From: Phycisphaeraceae bacterium
GTDB lineage: Bacteria > Planctomycetota > Phycisphaerae > Phycisphaerales > UBA1924
Direction of reading: 5' to 3'
NCBI GenBank assembly: GCA_021297895.1
Contig: JAJTHN010000005.1
Span: 20,755-84,754, forward strand
Length of the DNA stretch: 64,000 bases
Shown piece by piece: positions 25,532 through 34,378 of this stretch (positions are counted from its first letter, which is position 1; every line of letters starts with the position of its first letter). Under the pieces are notes generated by a model. That model was not told the DNA's origin. It did no database searches and saw only the letters and a program-made list of their open reading frames with translations. Made by a program: the position numbers and the translations under genes.

Positions 25532-26148
25532 GGCGCACCCCCGGCGGCCCGCGCGCCGCCAGACGGAGCCGCCGATGCGGCATCACGAGCGGAGATGTTG
25601 AATGTGCAGGTGATCGTGAACTCCGCACGCTCCGCACCGGCGACCGTGCGTGGACGCGTCTCGCTCAGCGTGACCAGCGAGAAGAGGCCGGTGCCCTCCA
25701 TGCGCAGGGCAAAGTCCGCGGCATCTCTCGGCGAGTCGCCCACGCCGCGGAGGGTCAGTGACGGCACCGTGGTCCGCCCTGCGGGCGGCAGGAGCTCCAG
25801 TCGCTCGAGCACAATCCCCGGCCCCATGAGCGTCGCGAGCGCGTCGAGCAGGGTGCTCCAGTCCGGCTGTCGACCGACGGCTCGTGAGGCCTCGACGGTG
25901 GTGCGCAGCGACGCGTTGCGGGCTCGCAGCGTCGCGACTTCCCGCGTGAGCGTTTCACGACGTTCCTCGAGTTGCGCGACCTCCGCCGACAGGCGGGCGG
26001 GCTCCAGCCCGCTGCCGATGCTCAGCCAGATCGTCGCGCCGAGCATCAGCGCTGCGTACCCGCCCCCGATGCGCAGCCATGTGGCGCGACGGGCGCGCAT
26101 CGCGCGGGCGTGCAGGATGTGGCCCGGGAGCAGGTTGGCGCTGATCAC
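25528..26148 (-). CDS. PilN/GspL C-terminal-like assembly-platform protein
   Basis: The GTG start at 26148 follows a strong ribosome site (AAGGAGGG) and overlaps the PilM stop as GTGA. The 206-residue product opens with ISANLLPG, the PilN hallmark used to bind PilM, then a membrane helix (IGGGYAALMLGATIWLSIG), a coiled coil and a ferredoxin-like domain (SLTLRGVGDSPRDAADFALRM). A frame reading upstream into the PilM gene is not credible. Confidence 0.85.
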   Translation of the reverse strand: MISANLLPGHILHARAMRARRATWLRIGGGYAALMLGATIWLSIGSGLEPARLSAEVAQLEERRETLTREVATLRARNASLRTTVEASRAVGRQPDWSTLLDALATLMGPGIVLERLELLPPAGRTTVPSLTLRGVGDSPRDAADFALRMEGTGLFSLVTLSETRPRTVAGAERAEFTITCTFNISARDAASAAPSGGARAAGGAP

Positions 26149-27248
26149 GCGGCCCTCCTTGCTCGGGTTGTGCGCGACGGCACATGCCATGTCGAGAGCC
26201 CGCGGGCCGCAAGCAGCGCCGGCGGGCAGTTGATCAGTGCGGCGCCCGCCAACCCCTCCCGGGAAATCAAGTCCGCGAAGCCCGGCAACGCCGCGGCGTC
26301 GCCCGTGAGCAGCACGACCGACTCCGGCCCATCGCCCGCGGCGAACCGCCCGGACGCGTACGCGCCCGACACGCGGGCCTCTTCCGCGAGCGCACGCACC
26401 GTCGGTGCCGCGCAGTCGTGCAGAACATCGAGCACCGAGCGCCCGCCGGGTGTCGATGCGAGCGCCGCGGCGTCGGTCGCGCACCAGAGCTCGTGAACGA
26501 CGGCGGGCTCGACACCCAGACGCTGCGCTGCGAGCAACATCGCCTTGCCCATCGCCAGATCAGACAGCGAGCGTTCGTACACAAGGGTTCGCCCGGCGAA
26601 GATCAGGATCGTCGCGCCATCACGCCGCGTGTCGATGACCACCGAGGTCACGCCCCGGCCGGGAGGGAGCGAGGGCATCACGGCGCGCCAAATTGCAAGC
26701 GAGCGCACATCCACCGCGAGCACGTCCGCGCCGGCGGCGACCCAGGGCGTCAGCAGCGATTCGACGTGCGAGTGCTGAGCGCCGACGGTCATCGCGCTCG
26801 TCGCGCCCGCTCCCGGCCCCGCCGCACCGCCGACGCCCGCTGATGCGCCGATGCCGGGCATCGCAGCGCCCGCGGGCAGAGCCCACCACGCGCACTCGAT
26901 CGCGCGATCATCCCACCGCCTCAGGCGCGCAAGTTCCGCCCTGGCCAGTGTGTCCAGCGGGGCCTTGCTTGTCAGCGGCGGGAGCGTGATGACCTCACCG
27001 GCGACGTTCGGGCCGCTCATGCCCAGCACGATGCTCCGCCCGCGAAAACCCCGCCGCGCAAGCACGCCCATGACGCGCTCGGCCTCGGCGTCGCTCACCG
27101 GCCCGCCCGATGGTCGATCGAGGATCGCCGAGTGTTCCAACGCTGGGACGACGCCATCGGCGTTCGGGGCCGACTGCGCAAGCGTGATCGCGCCGGGTGT
27201 GACATCGACACCGATCGGCGTGGCGTGGATCTGGCCGGGCCACCTCAC
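26145..27248 (-). CDS. PilM/GspL-like actin-fold assembly protein
   Basis: The 367-residue cytosolic protein has the actin/hexokinase-type fold of PilM: an N-terminal phosphate-binding strand (PIGVDVTPGAITLAQ), a VVIDTRRDGATILIFAGRTLVYERSL segment and a C-terminal VVLLTGDAAALPGF motif. PilM binds nucleotide and recruits PilN to the membrane base. An Ala/Gly-rich insert at about 135-150 is unusual. It overlaps the gspF-like gene upstream and pilN downstream by four bases. Confidence 0.82.
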   Translation of the reverse strand: MRWPGQIHATPIGVDVTPGAITLAQSAPNADGVVPALEHSAILDRPSGGPVSDAEAERVMGVLARRGFRGRSIVLGMSGPNVAGEVITLPPLTSKAPLDTLARAELARLRRWDDRAIECAWWALPAGAAMPGIGASAGVGGAAGPGAGATSAMTVGAQHSHVESLLTPWVAAGADVLAVDVRSLAIWRAVMPSLPPGRGVTSVVIDTRRDGATILIFAGRTLVYERSLSDLAMGKAMLLAAQRLGVEPAVVHELWCATDAAALASTPGGRSVLDVLHDCAAPTVRALAEEARVSGAYASGRFAAGDGPESVVLLTGDAAALPGFADLISREGLAGAALINCPPALLAARGLSTWHVPSRTTRARRAA

Positions 27249-28564
27249 GGTGCACCTCCCGGCGTTCCCGCTCCGCCGCCGGCGCTGGTCAGATCGAACA
27301 GCGGCAGGAACATGCTCGTGGCGATGACCCCCACGACCAGCCCGAGCACGATGAGGATGATCGGCTCGATGAGCGACGAGATGGTCCGCAGTGAAATCTC
27401 GTTGTCTTCATCCATGAAGTCGGCGACGCTCAGCAGCACGGGCGCGAGCTGGCCCGATCGCTCGCCGCTGCGCACGGCCTCGCAGACGCTCGGCGGAATC
27501 AGGCGCGCGTCCGAGAGTGCCCCGCACATGGATTCGCCCCGGGTCACCGCATCCTGCGCTTCGCGGAGCAGCGTTCGGTACAGGCTGTTGCCCGCGCTCG
27601 CGCCGGTCAGCGCCAGCGCATCGACCAGCGTCACGCGGCCCTCCAGCAGCACCCCAAGGATCCGCGCGATGCGGGCCGTGATCAGCGACCGTGCCACGCC
27701 GCGGATCTGCGGCAGCATTAGCAGCGCCCGATCGCGGAGCCCGCGCCCGGACTCAGAGAGCAGCCACGCCAGCCCGCCCAGCCCCGTCGGCACCGTCACC
27801 AGCAGCACCGCCCACCACCACGCGCGCAGGAACGCGCTGGCGCTCATGAGCATCTGCGTCGTCGGCGGCAGGTCCGCGCCGAGGTTCTCGAACATTCCTT
27901 CGAACCGCGGCATCACGAACGCGACCATCGCCACGACCACGATGAACGCGATGAACAGCAGCAGCGACGGATAGATCATCGCGCCCGAGAGCGACTGGCG
28001 GACCTTGACCTCCTGACGGTTGAGCGTCGCGATGCGCAGGAGCATGTCCGCGAGCTTGCCGCGGGACTCGCCCGCCGCGATCAGGCTCGTGACCACGGGC
28101 CCGAACCAGGCGGGGTGCGAGGCCATGGCCTCGTTGAGCGTTCCGCCGTTCTCCACGCGCTCGCGCACGTCGCGCATCACCTCGCGGAACGGGCCGTCGG
28201 GGATCTGCTTCTCCAGCACCAGCAGGGACTCGGCCAGGGGCGTGCCCGTCTGCACGAGCACCGCGAGTTGCCTGACCATCAGCCCCGTGCTGCGCAGCCG
28301 CGAGGTAGCGCCGAAGGCCATGCTCAGCGATGTCCACCCGCTGGTGACCATCCCGAGCGCGCCGCCCGAGGATGAAGCGTTCGCGCTCTGGTTCGCGCGT
28401 GTCCCGTCGCTGCGCTGATCGCTCGCGGCGTCGGCTTCGCTCAGGCCGGAGACGAACACGCCGCGCTTGCGGAGCATCTCGCGAGCCTCGCCGATGCTCG
28501 GCGCGTCGATCACGCCGCGGGCGGGAGATCCGTTGACGTCGTATCCGTTCCAGCGCACGTTCAC
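27245..28564 (-). CDS. GspF/PilC-like inner-membrane platform protein
   Basis: The 439-residue protein has the T2SSF domain architecture, with two cytosolic helical domains around membrane helices. Visible parts are the N-terminal VRWNGYDVNGSPARGVIDA stretch, the first domain (LRSTGLMVRQLAVLVQTGTPLAESL), helices at about 210-235 and 260-285 and a C-terminal helix (LIEPIILIVLGLVVGVIATSMFLPLF). It anchors the polymerisation ATPase GspE encoded immediately upstream, with a four-base overlap. Confidence 0.92.
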   Translation of the reverse strand: MNVRWNGYDVNGSPARGVIDAPSIGEAREMLRKRGVFVSGLSEADAASDQRSDGTRANQSANASSSGGALGMVTSGWTSLSMAFGATSRLRSTGLMVRQLAVLVQTGTPLAESLLVLEKQIPDGPFREVMRDVRERVENGGTLNEAMASHPAWFGPVVTSLIAAGESRGKLADMLLRIATLNRQEVKVRQSLSGAMIYPSLLLFIAFIVVVAMVAFVMPRFEGMFENLGADLPPTTQMLMSASAFLRAWWWAVLLVTVPTGLGGLAWLLSESGRGLRDRALLMLPQIRGVARSLITARIARILGVLLEGRVTLVDALALTGASAGNSLYRTLLREAQDAVTRGESMCGALSDARLIPPSVCEAVRSGERSGQLAPVLLSVADFMDEDNEISLRTISSLIEPIILIVLGLVVGVIATSMFLPLFDLTSAGGGAGTPGGAP

Positions 28565-30489
28565 GCGACGGCCCTCCCGTCGTCGGGAAGTGTGCAGGCC
28601 TCGCCAAGCGCGGCGGGCGTAAGGGGCTGGGCGCCCTTGAGCGAGCCCACGTTGGGGTCTTCGTCGTTGTGCGTGACGCGCAGGACTTCCTCGAGGCTCG
28701 TCTTTCCGTCAAGGGCGAGCAGCACTCCCTCCTGGCGGAGCGTGAGCATGTTCTCGCGGGTGCATTGCTCGCGCAGCTCGTGTGTCGCCGCGCCGCGATG
28801 GATCATCCGCCGGATCGTCGGCGTGACCTCCATCACCTCGTACACACCCAGGCGTCCCTGGAATCCGCTGTCGTGGCAGGCGGGGCAGCCGCTGCCTTTG
28901 CGGAAGCTGCGACCGGCGTGCTCGAGCAGCCCCGCGTCGCGCAGCACGGCTTCGGTGGGGTAGTACTTGGTCGCGCACTTGCCGCAGATCGTCCGCGTGA
29001 GGCGCTGGGCCACCGCGCCGTTGAGCGCGCTGCTGAGCAGGTACGCCTCGATTCCCATGTCGTTGAGCCGGGCCACGGCACCGGGCGCATCGTTCGTGTG
29101 CAGCGTCGCGAGCACCAGGTGCCCCGTCAGCGCCGCCTGCAGCGCGACACGGGCGGTCTCCTGATCGCGCACTTCGCCGACCATGATCACGTCGGGGTCC
29201 TGTCGAAGGATGCTGCGCAGCGCTCGCGCAAAGCTCATGCCGATCTGCTCGTGAACCTGGATCTGGTTGACCAGATCGAGCTGATACTCCACCGGGTCCT
29301 CGACCGTCAGGATGTTGACCTCCGGACCGCGCAGCAGGTCCAGCGCCGAGTACAGCGTGGTTGTCTTGCCGCTGCCCGTCGGGCCGGTGACCAGCACCAG
29401 ACCGTGCGGCTGCTCCAGCACGCGCTTGAAGATCGCCAGGGCCTCGGCGCGGAAGCCCAGATCCTCCATCCGCACCTTCAGGTTCGCCTTGTCGAGGATG
29501 CGAACCACGACCTTCTCGCCGAGCAGTGTCGGCATCGTGCTCACGCGGAGGTCGATGTCGCGCTCCTCGGCGATGATCCGCACGCGACCTTCCTGCGGCA
29601 CGCGCTTCTCGGCGATGTCCATCTTCCCGATCACCTTCACACGCGAGACGATGCTCGCGTGCATCCCCGGCGGCGGACGCATCAGGTCGCGCAGCACGCC
29701 GTCGATGCGGTAGCGGATCCGCGTGCCCTTGCGGTCGGGCTCGATGTGGATGTCGCTCGCCCCGTCGCGCACGCTCGTCAGCAGCGCGATGTTCACCAGG
29801 TTCACGATGGGCGAGCCGGCGACGAGCTTGTCCAGATCCGTGCTCGGCCCGTCGTCGACGCTCTCGCGCTCGACCACCTCGACGTTCTGCTCCGCAAGTT
29901 GCGTCAGGAACGCTTCGACGCTCGACGTGCCCGTGTCGCCCTCGCCGGAGCCGCCGTCACCCGGGCCGCCGCGGCCGCTGGAGAGCTTGCGGATGTACTC
30001 GAGGATGTTCGCTTCCATCGCCAGCACCGGGCGGATGCGGCAGCCGGTCAGTTCGCGAAGTCGGTCGATCGTCGGCAGGCTCCCCGGCTCGGCCATCGCG
30101 ACCGTCAGCACGCCGTGAACCTTGAACATGGGCAGGACCTTCAGGCGCTCGGCCTCCTCGGCTCCGAGTTCCTTCAGCAGCGCGGGGTCCGCCAATCCGT
30201 GACGGATCGATACGCCCTTGACGCCCAGGCACCGCGCCAGCGCACGAACGAGCGTGCCCGGGTTGACGATGCCCTGCTCGACGAGCAACTGGCCAAGCTG
30301 CAGGCGATTGGTCCGCTGGTCCGCGAGCGCGCGCTCCAACTGCGCCGGCGTGAGCACGCCCTCGGCCACGAGCGCCTCGCCAATGCGGAGCCGACGCCTG
30401 GATGCGGGCGCATCGGCGGCAGGGGCCGGCGCGCCGACCGGGTGCTCGTCCGCTCGCTCCTCAGGCTGTCCCGCCGCCGAATTCGCCAC
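28561..30489 (-). CDS. GspE/PilB-type polymerisation ATPase
   Basis: This hexameric AAA-like ATPase drives pilus or pseudopilus assembly at the inner membrane. The 642-residue chain has an N-terminal MshEN domain (LGQLLVEQGIVNPGTLVRALA). The Asp-box region reads DGASDIHIEPDRKGTRIRYR, Walker A GPTGSGKTTTLYSALD is near 368-376, and MVGEVRDQETARVALQAALTGH is the Walker B/His box. A zinc-binding CGKC...CPAC module lies near 490-540. It heads the run of four-base overlaps through PilO. A STAS protein lies 71 bases upstream. Confidence 0.95.
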   Translation of the reverse strand: MANSAAGQPEERADEHPVGAPAPAADAPASRRRLRIGEALVAEGVLTPAQLERALADQRTNRLQLGQLLVEQGIVNPGTLVRALARCLGVKGVSIRHGLADPALLKELGAEEAERLKVLPMFKVHGVLTVAMAEPGSLPTIDRLRELTGCRIRPVLAMEANILEYIRKLSSGRGGPGDGGSGEGDTGTSSVEAFLTQLAEQNVEVVERESVDDGPSTDLDKLVAGSPIVNLVNIALLTSVRDGASDIHIEPDRKGTRIRYRIDGVLRDLMRPPPGMHASIVSRVKVIGKMDIAEKRVPQEGRVRIIAEERDIDLRVSTMPTLLGEKVVVRILDKANLKVRMEDLGFRAEALAIFKRVLEQPHGLVLVTGPTGSGKTTTLYSALDLLRGPEVNILTVEDPVEYQLDLVNQIQVHEQIGMSFARALRSILRQDPDVIMVGEVRDQETARVALQAALTGHLVLATLHTNDAPGAVARLNDMGIEAYLLSSALNGAVAQRLTRTICGKCATKYYPTEAVLRDAGLLEHAGRSFRKGSGCPACHDSGFQGRLGVYEVMEVTPTIRRMIHRGAATHELREQCTRENMLTLRQEGVLLALDGKTSLEEVLRVTHNDEDPNVGSLKGAQPLTPAALGEACTLPDDGRAVA

Positions 30490-30560
30490 GATCAGAGATC
30501 CTCCCGTCCGTGCTCTTGGGTCTGCTCTTGCTCCGCCGCATCAATCGGTGTTGTCGCCGC

Positions 30561-30896
30561 CTACAGGAAGCTCCGCACGGCCGTGCCCACATCCTCGTAG
30601 TGCTCGAAGAGCCCGCTCAGGTCGGTCAGGTCGAGAACCTCGCGCAGTGTCTCGTTGGCGCCGCAGAGCCGCAGGGACTGGCCGCTGTCGCTGAGCGTGC
30701 GCGTGGTATCGACCAGGGCCTCGAGCCCGGCGCTGTCAACGTGCGAGATCGCCGAGGCGTCGACGACGAAGCGCCCGAGGCTCTCGCGGAGCACCTCCTG
30801 TGCGTGCGACGCAAACTCGCCCGCGCCGGCGCCGATCAGCGGCCCTTCAGGCTTGAGCACCGTGACTGCGCCGTGTCGTGTCTGACTGACGTTCAT
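30561..30896 (-). CDS. STAS-domain protein (anti-sigma-factor-antagonist type)
   Basis: The 111-residue protein is a stand-alone STAS domain. The central strand-helix unit reads RFVVDASAISHVDSAGLEALV, with a serine in the phosphorylatable position of SpoIIAA-like proteins. Such proteins relay signals by reversible serine phosphorylation and partner binding. No matching anti-sigma kinase is adjacent; the upstream gene encodes a histidine kinase, a different class. It may link that kinase's signal to the pilus genes. Confidence 0.9.
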   Translation of the reverse strand: MNVSQTRHGAVTVLKPEGPLIGAGAGEFASHAQEVLRESLGRFVVDASAISHVDSAGLEALVDTTRTLSDSGQSLRLCGANETLREVLDLTDLSGLFEHYEDVGTAVRSFL

Positions 30897-30910
30897 GGGT
30901 GGTGCACCGA

Positions 30911-30950
30911 ATGCGGCCCTACGCGGCCCTACGCGGCCCTATGCGGCCTT
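30911..30950. repeat. Four copies of a 10-bp tandem repeat
   Basis: The unit RYGCGGCCYT repeats four times with small changes (ATGCGGCCCT, ACGCGGCCCT twice, ATGCGGCCTT). The last copy encodes the final codons and TAG stop of the histidine kinase. It looks like slippage-generated sequence in the intergenic gap. Confidence 0.7.
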
Positions 30951-33149
30951 TGCAGGCCGCGTGCCGGGGAGCGTGAGTGTGAAGGTCGATCCCTTGTTCA
31001 GTTCGCTGGTCACGGTGATGTCCCCGCCGTGGAGGCGCGCGACATCGCGCGCCAGCGCCAGGCCTAGGCCGGAGCCGGTGATCTCTGCGAGCCGCTCGTC
31101 CTTGGCGCGATAGAAGCGTTCGAAGACCAGTGCCTGCTCCTCGGGCTTGATGCCGATGCCGGTGTCGATGACCTCGAAGTTCACGCTCGCGGCGTTGCTC
31201 TCGACGCGCAGCGTCACGCTCCCGCCGCGGGGCGTGTACTTGACGGCGTTGCCGAGCAGGTTGTGCAGCGCCATGCCGATCTTGTCGCGATCGCCCTGGA
31301 GCACAGGCAGTTTCGGCGGCAGGTCGAACGCGAGCGTGATGCCCTTCTCCAGCGCCGGCGCTTCGAACTCGGCCCGGAGCTCGTCGAGCATCTGCGCGAC
31401 GCGCACGTCGCCGGAGCGGAGCTTCATGCTCCCCGCCTCGATCTCCGAGACGCTGAGCATGTCGCCGACGATGCGTTCGAGCCTCCGGCTCTCGAGGTTG
31501 ATCACATTGAGGGCCCGCGCACAGTCCGCGGGCGTCATCGGCTCGCCCTCGGGCGTGTCGGCCTCGAGCAACTGCTCAACGTAGAGGCGGATCGCCGTCA
31601 GCGGTGTTCGAAGTTCGTGCGTCGCGTGCGCGACGAACTGATTGCGCGACTCATCGGCCACGCGCTGCTGCGTCACGTCCTCGATCACGACCAGCGCGCC
31701 CGCGTCGTCCTCCCGACGAACGGCGCGAACAGTCATCCGCAGCACCCACCAGCCCGCGGGACGCTCCGGCACGCTTCCGCGACGATCGCTCGGCTCCGCG
31801 AGTTTCAGCGTGCCGCCTTCGCGATTGCGCCGGACCTCGATCACCTTGCGCCCCCGGGCCGTTCCGTCGCAAGCCTCACGTACCGCCGTTGCGACCGCTT
31901 CGTCCCCGAGCATCGCCATCGCGCTCTGGCCCTCGAGTTTCTCGCGAGTCGTCTCCAGCAGCACCGCCGCGGCACCGTTGGCGTATCGCACCCGCCCGTC
32001 CTGCGAGACAACGAGCATCCCGATCCACATCGCGTCGCAGGCCCGAAGCACCTCGCTGCTGCGCACGCCGTTGCCCCCGATGCCCGCCTGCGCGGCCGCG
32101 CCGGGCGAGCCCCTTGCCGCGTCGGCGGATCTGGCTCCGTCGGGTGATCCGGCTCGCCCCGTCGTCAAGTTGAGCGCGTTCTGATGCGGGCCGAGATCCG
32201 AGTTTTCGTTGGTGTCCGCTTCTGCTCCGATCGCGTCCGCTCGATCGCCCAGCGCGCGACGCACCGCCGCGAGTGTCCGCAGTGTCTGCAGTTCATCCAG
32301 CAGCGCGTTGAGCCCGCCCGCTGCACGGTGCAGAGAGCCATCGATGCGCAGCGCCTCGGTGCAGCATTCGCCGCGAGCCGCGGCCTCGAGCGCATCGCGC
32401 ACAAGGTCCACGCTCCGGGTCCGCGACGCGACCCAGCGCACACCCCACCACGCCGCGCCGAGCCCGGCGAGCACAACACCGCCCATGCCGACCATCAGCT
32501 GCCATCGCAGCATCGACGCATCGACGGGCGACGCACGCACGCTCAGGAGTGCCTCGCCCAAACCGGGAATGCTCACGACCTCCTCGTGCTCGAGCGTTCC
32601 GGTCCCGGCATCGGCACGACCGCCGGTCTCGCCTGTTCCGAGCGCGCCGGCCCGCGTGACCGTGCCCTTCCAGCCGCCGGCGATGTCCGCCTCGCGCACC
32701 GTGATCCGCCGCGGCTCCGCATCGGCCAGCACCCCGCCATCGGGCAGCGTCAGCCGAACTTCGCTCAGTTCGTAGCGCGTCGCGGCTTCGGCCAGCTGTG
32801 CGCGATACGCCGAGAGCTGACCGCGAGCCAGCGCCAACTCGCCCTGCCTGGTCAGGAGCTCGGTCACGATCCGCACCTGTTCGTGCCGCGATGCGGTCTG
32901 CGAGCGCTCCGCGGCCTTGAGTGTCCACCACATCCCCGCCGCGACGCTCAGAATCAGCGCGAGCATCCCAAGCCCGACCGCCCACGCCAGCCGCGGCGCG
33001 CCGCCGCCAACGTCGCGCACAGACGCCGCGCGAACGCTCGACGGGCCATCCCGCTTCCCGGTCGCCTCGGATTCGGGAACTGCTCCCGAATGTGCGGGTT
33101 GTCGGTCCGACTCTGGCACGTGCCTGCTCCTGCGGAGGTTGTCGACCAC
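30939..33149 (-). CDS. Membrane-bound sensor histidine kinase with PAS domain
   Basis: The 736-residue kinase has a membrane helix near 53-72 (LAWAVGLGMLALILSVAAG), an extracytoplasmic or linker region and probably a second helix near 218-240 (LMVGMGGVVLAGLGAAWWG). A PAS-like domain follows (SEVLRACDAMWIGMLVVSQDG). The HisKA box HATHELRTPLTAIR has its phospho-histidine near 505, and the ATPase domain has LLGNAVKYT, DTGIGI and SGLGLALARDV. The start is GTG with no strong ribosome site, so a few residues are uncertain. No receiver gene is adjacent. The downstream STAS gene is 43 bases away. Confidence 0.9.
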   Translation of the reverse strand: MVDNLRRSRHVPESDRQPAHSGAVPESEATGKRDGPSSVRAASVRDVGGGAPRLAWAVGLGMLALILSVAAGMWWTLKAAERSQTASRHEQVRIVTELLTRQGELALARGQLSAYRAQLAEAATRYELSEVRLTLPDGGVLADAEPRRITVREADIAGGWKGTVTRAGALGTGETGGRADAGTGTLEHEEVVSIPGLGEALLSVRASPVDASMLRWQLMVGMGGVVLAGLGAAWWGVRWVASRTRSVDLVRDALEAAARGECCTEALRIDGSLHRAAGGLNALLDELQTLRTLAAVRRALGDRADAIGAEADTNENSDLGPHQNALNLTTGRAGSPDGARSADAARGSPGAAAQAGIGGNGVRSSEVLRACDAMWIGMLVVSQDGRVRYANGAAAVLLETTREKLEGQSAMAMLGDEAVATAVREACDGTARGRKVIEVRRNREGGTLKLAEPSDRRGSVPERPAGWWVLRMTVRAVRREDDAGALVVIEDVTQQRVADESRNQFVAHATHELRTPLTAIRLYVEQLLEADTPEGEPMTPADCARALNVINLESRRLERIVGDMLSVSEIEAGSMKLRSGDVRVAQMLDELRAEFEAPALEKGITLAFDLPPKLPVLQGDRDKIGMALHNLLGNAVKYTPRGGSVTLRVESNAASVNFEVIDTGIGIKPEEQALVFERFYRAKDERLAEITGSGLGLALARDVARLHGGDITVTSELNKGSTFTLTLPGTRPAKAA

Positions 33150-33340
33150 CCCCGGAGGGCTATCGGATCGCCCGATCTGGGCCTTTGTCCCGAACGTGCC
33201 GATTGGAGAGGACGCGGGGCGGTTGGTGCGGCCTGTGCGGGCGTTCGCCGGCCCATTCTGGCCGCAGCCGACGCGACTGGATCCGGTAACACCCTCGGTC
33301 CACCCCGGTCTCTGGCCACCATTTTCGTGGGAGTTTGTTC

Positions 33341-34285
33341 ATGTCTGCGTCCGCTCTACCTGTGATTCGAACCTCGTGCCGCTTAGTCGTCTCTGCGTCG
33401 GTCCTCCTGCTGTTCTGCGGCATGGCCATGGCCCAGCCAGCGGGCGATGCGCCGGCCAAGCCCGTCGAGCCTGCCGATGGCGACAAGCCCGCCGTGACCA
33501 ACGCCCCCGCCAAGGCCCCGGCCCCGACACCGGTTTCAACGGATGCCGACATCGCGGCCGGTCGCAAGGAGCCGGCGGACGGCCAGACCTTCCGCGTGGC
33601 GGGCGACATGGATGCGACGGTCACACGCCGCGGGGACTCGTTCTTTGCTGGCCGCTCGGCCATCACGACGCCGCTGCCCGTCGGCTACCCCGACCCCACG
33701 CCTCCGGGCGCGATCGACATCAAGCGGTACCCCAGCGTGCGCCGCGCCGAGATCACCGGCAGTGTCAATCCTGCCATCGGCATGAATGTGGGCTTTTTCC
33801 CGCTGTTCAACCACATCAAGCGTCGCGAAATCGAGATGACCTCGCCGGTGGAGATGAACTATCAGGGCCTGCGCAAGGCCCGCGAAGATCGCTCCGGCCC
33901 GCAGCAGTGGACGATGTCGTTCCTCTATCGCTCCGCCGATCTTGGCCCGGTCGGCGATGATGAGCGCGACCAGCGCGTCAAGGTCGTCGACATCGATCCG
34001 GTGACCGTCGTGGCCATCGGGTTCAAGGGCGGATACGGCTTGCCACTGGTGCTCGACGGTGTCGAGAAACTCGATGTCTGGTTCGCCCAGAACCCGCAGT
34101 GGGAGGCGGTCGGCGAGCCGCGGTCGTTCTTCTACAACGGCCCGGAGATGCCCAACCGCGATAAGTGGGGCGAGGTGCAGGTCCCCATTCGACCCAAGCC
34201 GAAGGCCGCTCCGGGGGCCGAAACTGCGCCCGGCACGCCGACCACGCCCACAGCCCCCGCCCCAGCACCGACCAAAGACCCATAA
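33341..34285 (+). CDS. SOUL-family heme-binding protein, exported
   Basis: The ATG at 33341 follows GGGAG. The 314-residue protein has a signal peptide (LVVSASVLLLFCGMAMA), a Pro/Ala/Lys-rich linker and a SOUL domain. Family features are the RRAEITGSVN segment, FFPLFNHIKRREIEMTSPVEM, which matches the IAMTSPV core, and WTMSFLYRSADLG. Many SOUL proteins bind heme loosely, but the bacterial periplasmic role is unclear. A Pro/Ala/Thr tail of about 30 residues ends the protein. Confidence 0.87.
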   Translation: MSASALPVIRTSCRLVVSASVLLLFCGMAMAQPAGDAPAKPVEPADGDKPAVTNAPAKAPAPTPVSTDADIAAGRKEPADGQTFRVAGDMDATVTRRGDSFFAGRSAITTPLPVGYPDPTPPGAIDIKRYPSVRRAEITGSVNPAIGMNVGFFPLFNHIKRREIEMTSPVEMNYQGLRKAREDRSGPQQWTMSFLYRSADLGPVGDDERDQRVKVVDIDPVTVVAIGFKGGYGLPLVLDGVEKLDVWFAQNPQWEAVGEPRSFFYNGPEMPNRDKWGEVQVPIRPKPKAAPGAETAPGTPTTPTAPAPAPTKDP

Positions 34286-34378
34286 CGAGTGTGAATGTGG
34301 GCGACTTCCGTTGGATGGGCGGTCTGATTGAGCATCCAACGGCCTGAAGTGGGCGTATGCTCATCGGGGAGAACACTC

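Noticed and set aside
28669..30600. A 643-codon plus-strand frame opposite gspE
   Set aside because: Shadow of the GspE coding strand; no recognisable domain.
33360..33380. TTCGAACC-like tRNA T-loop word
   Set aside because: It is inside the signal peptide of the SOUL gene, and no acceptor or anticodon stem can be formed around it.
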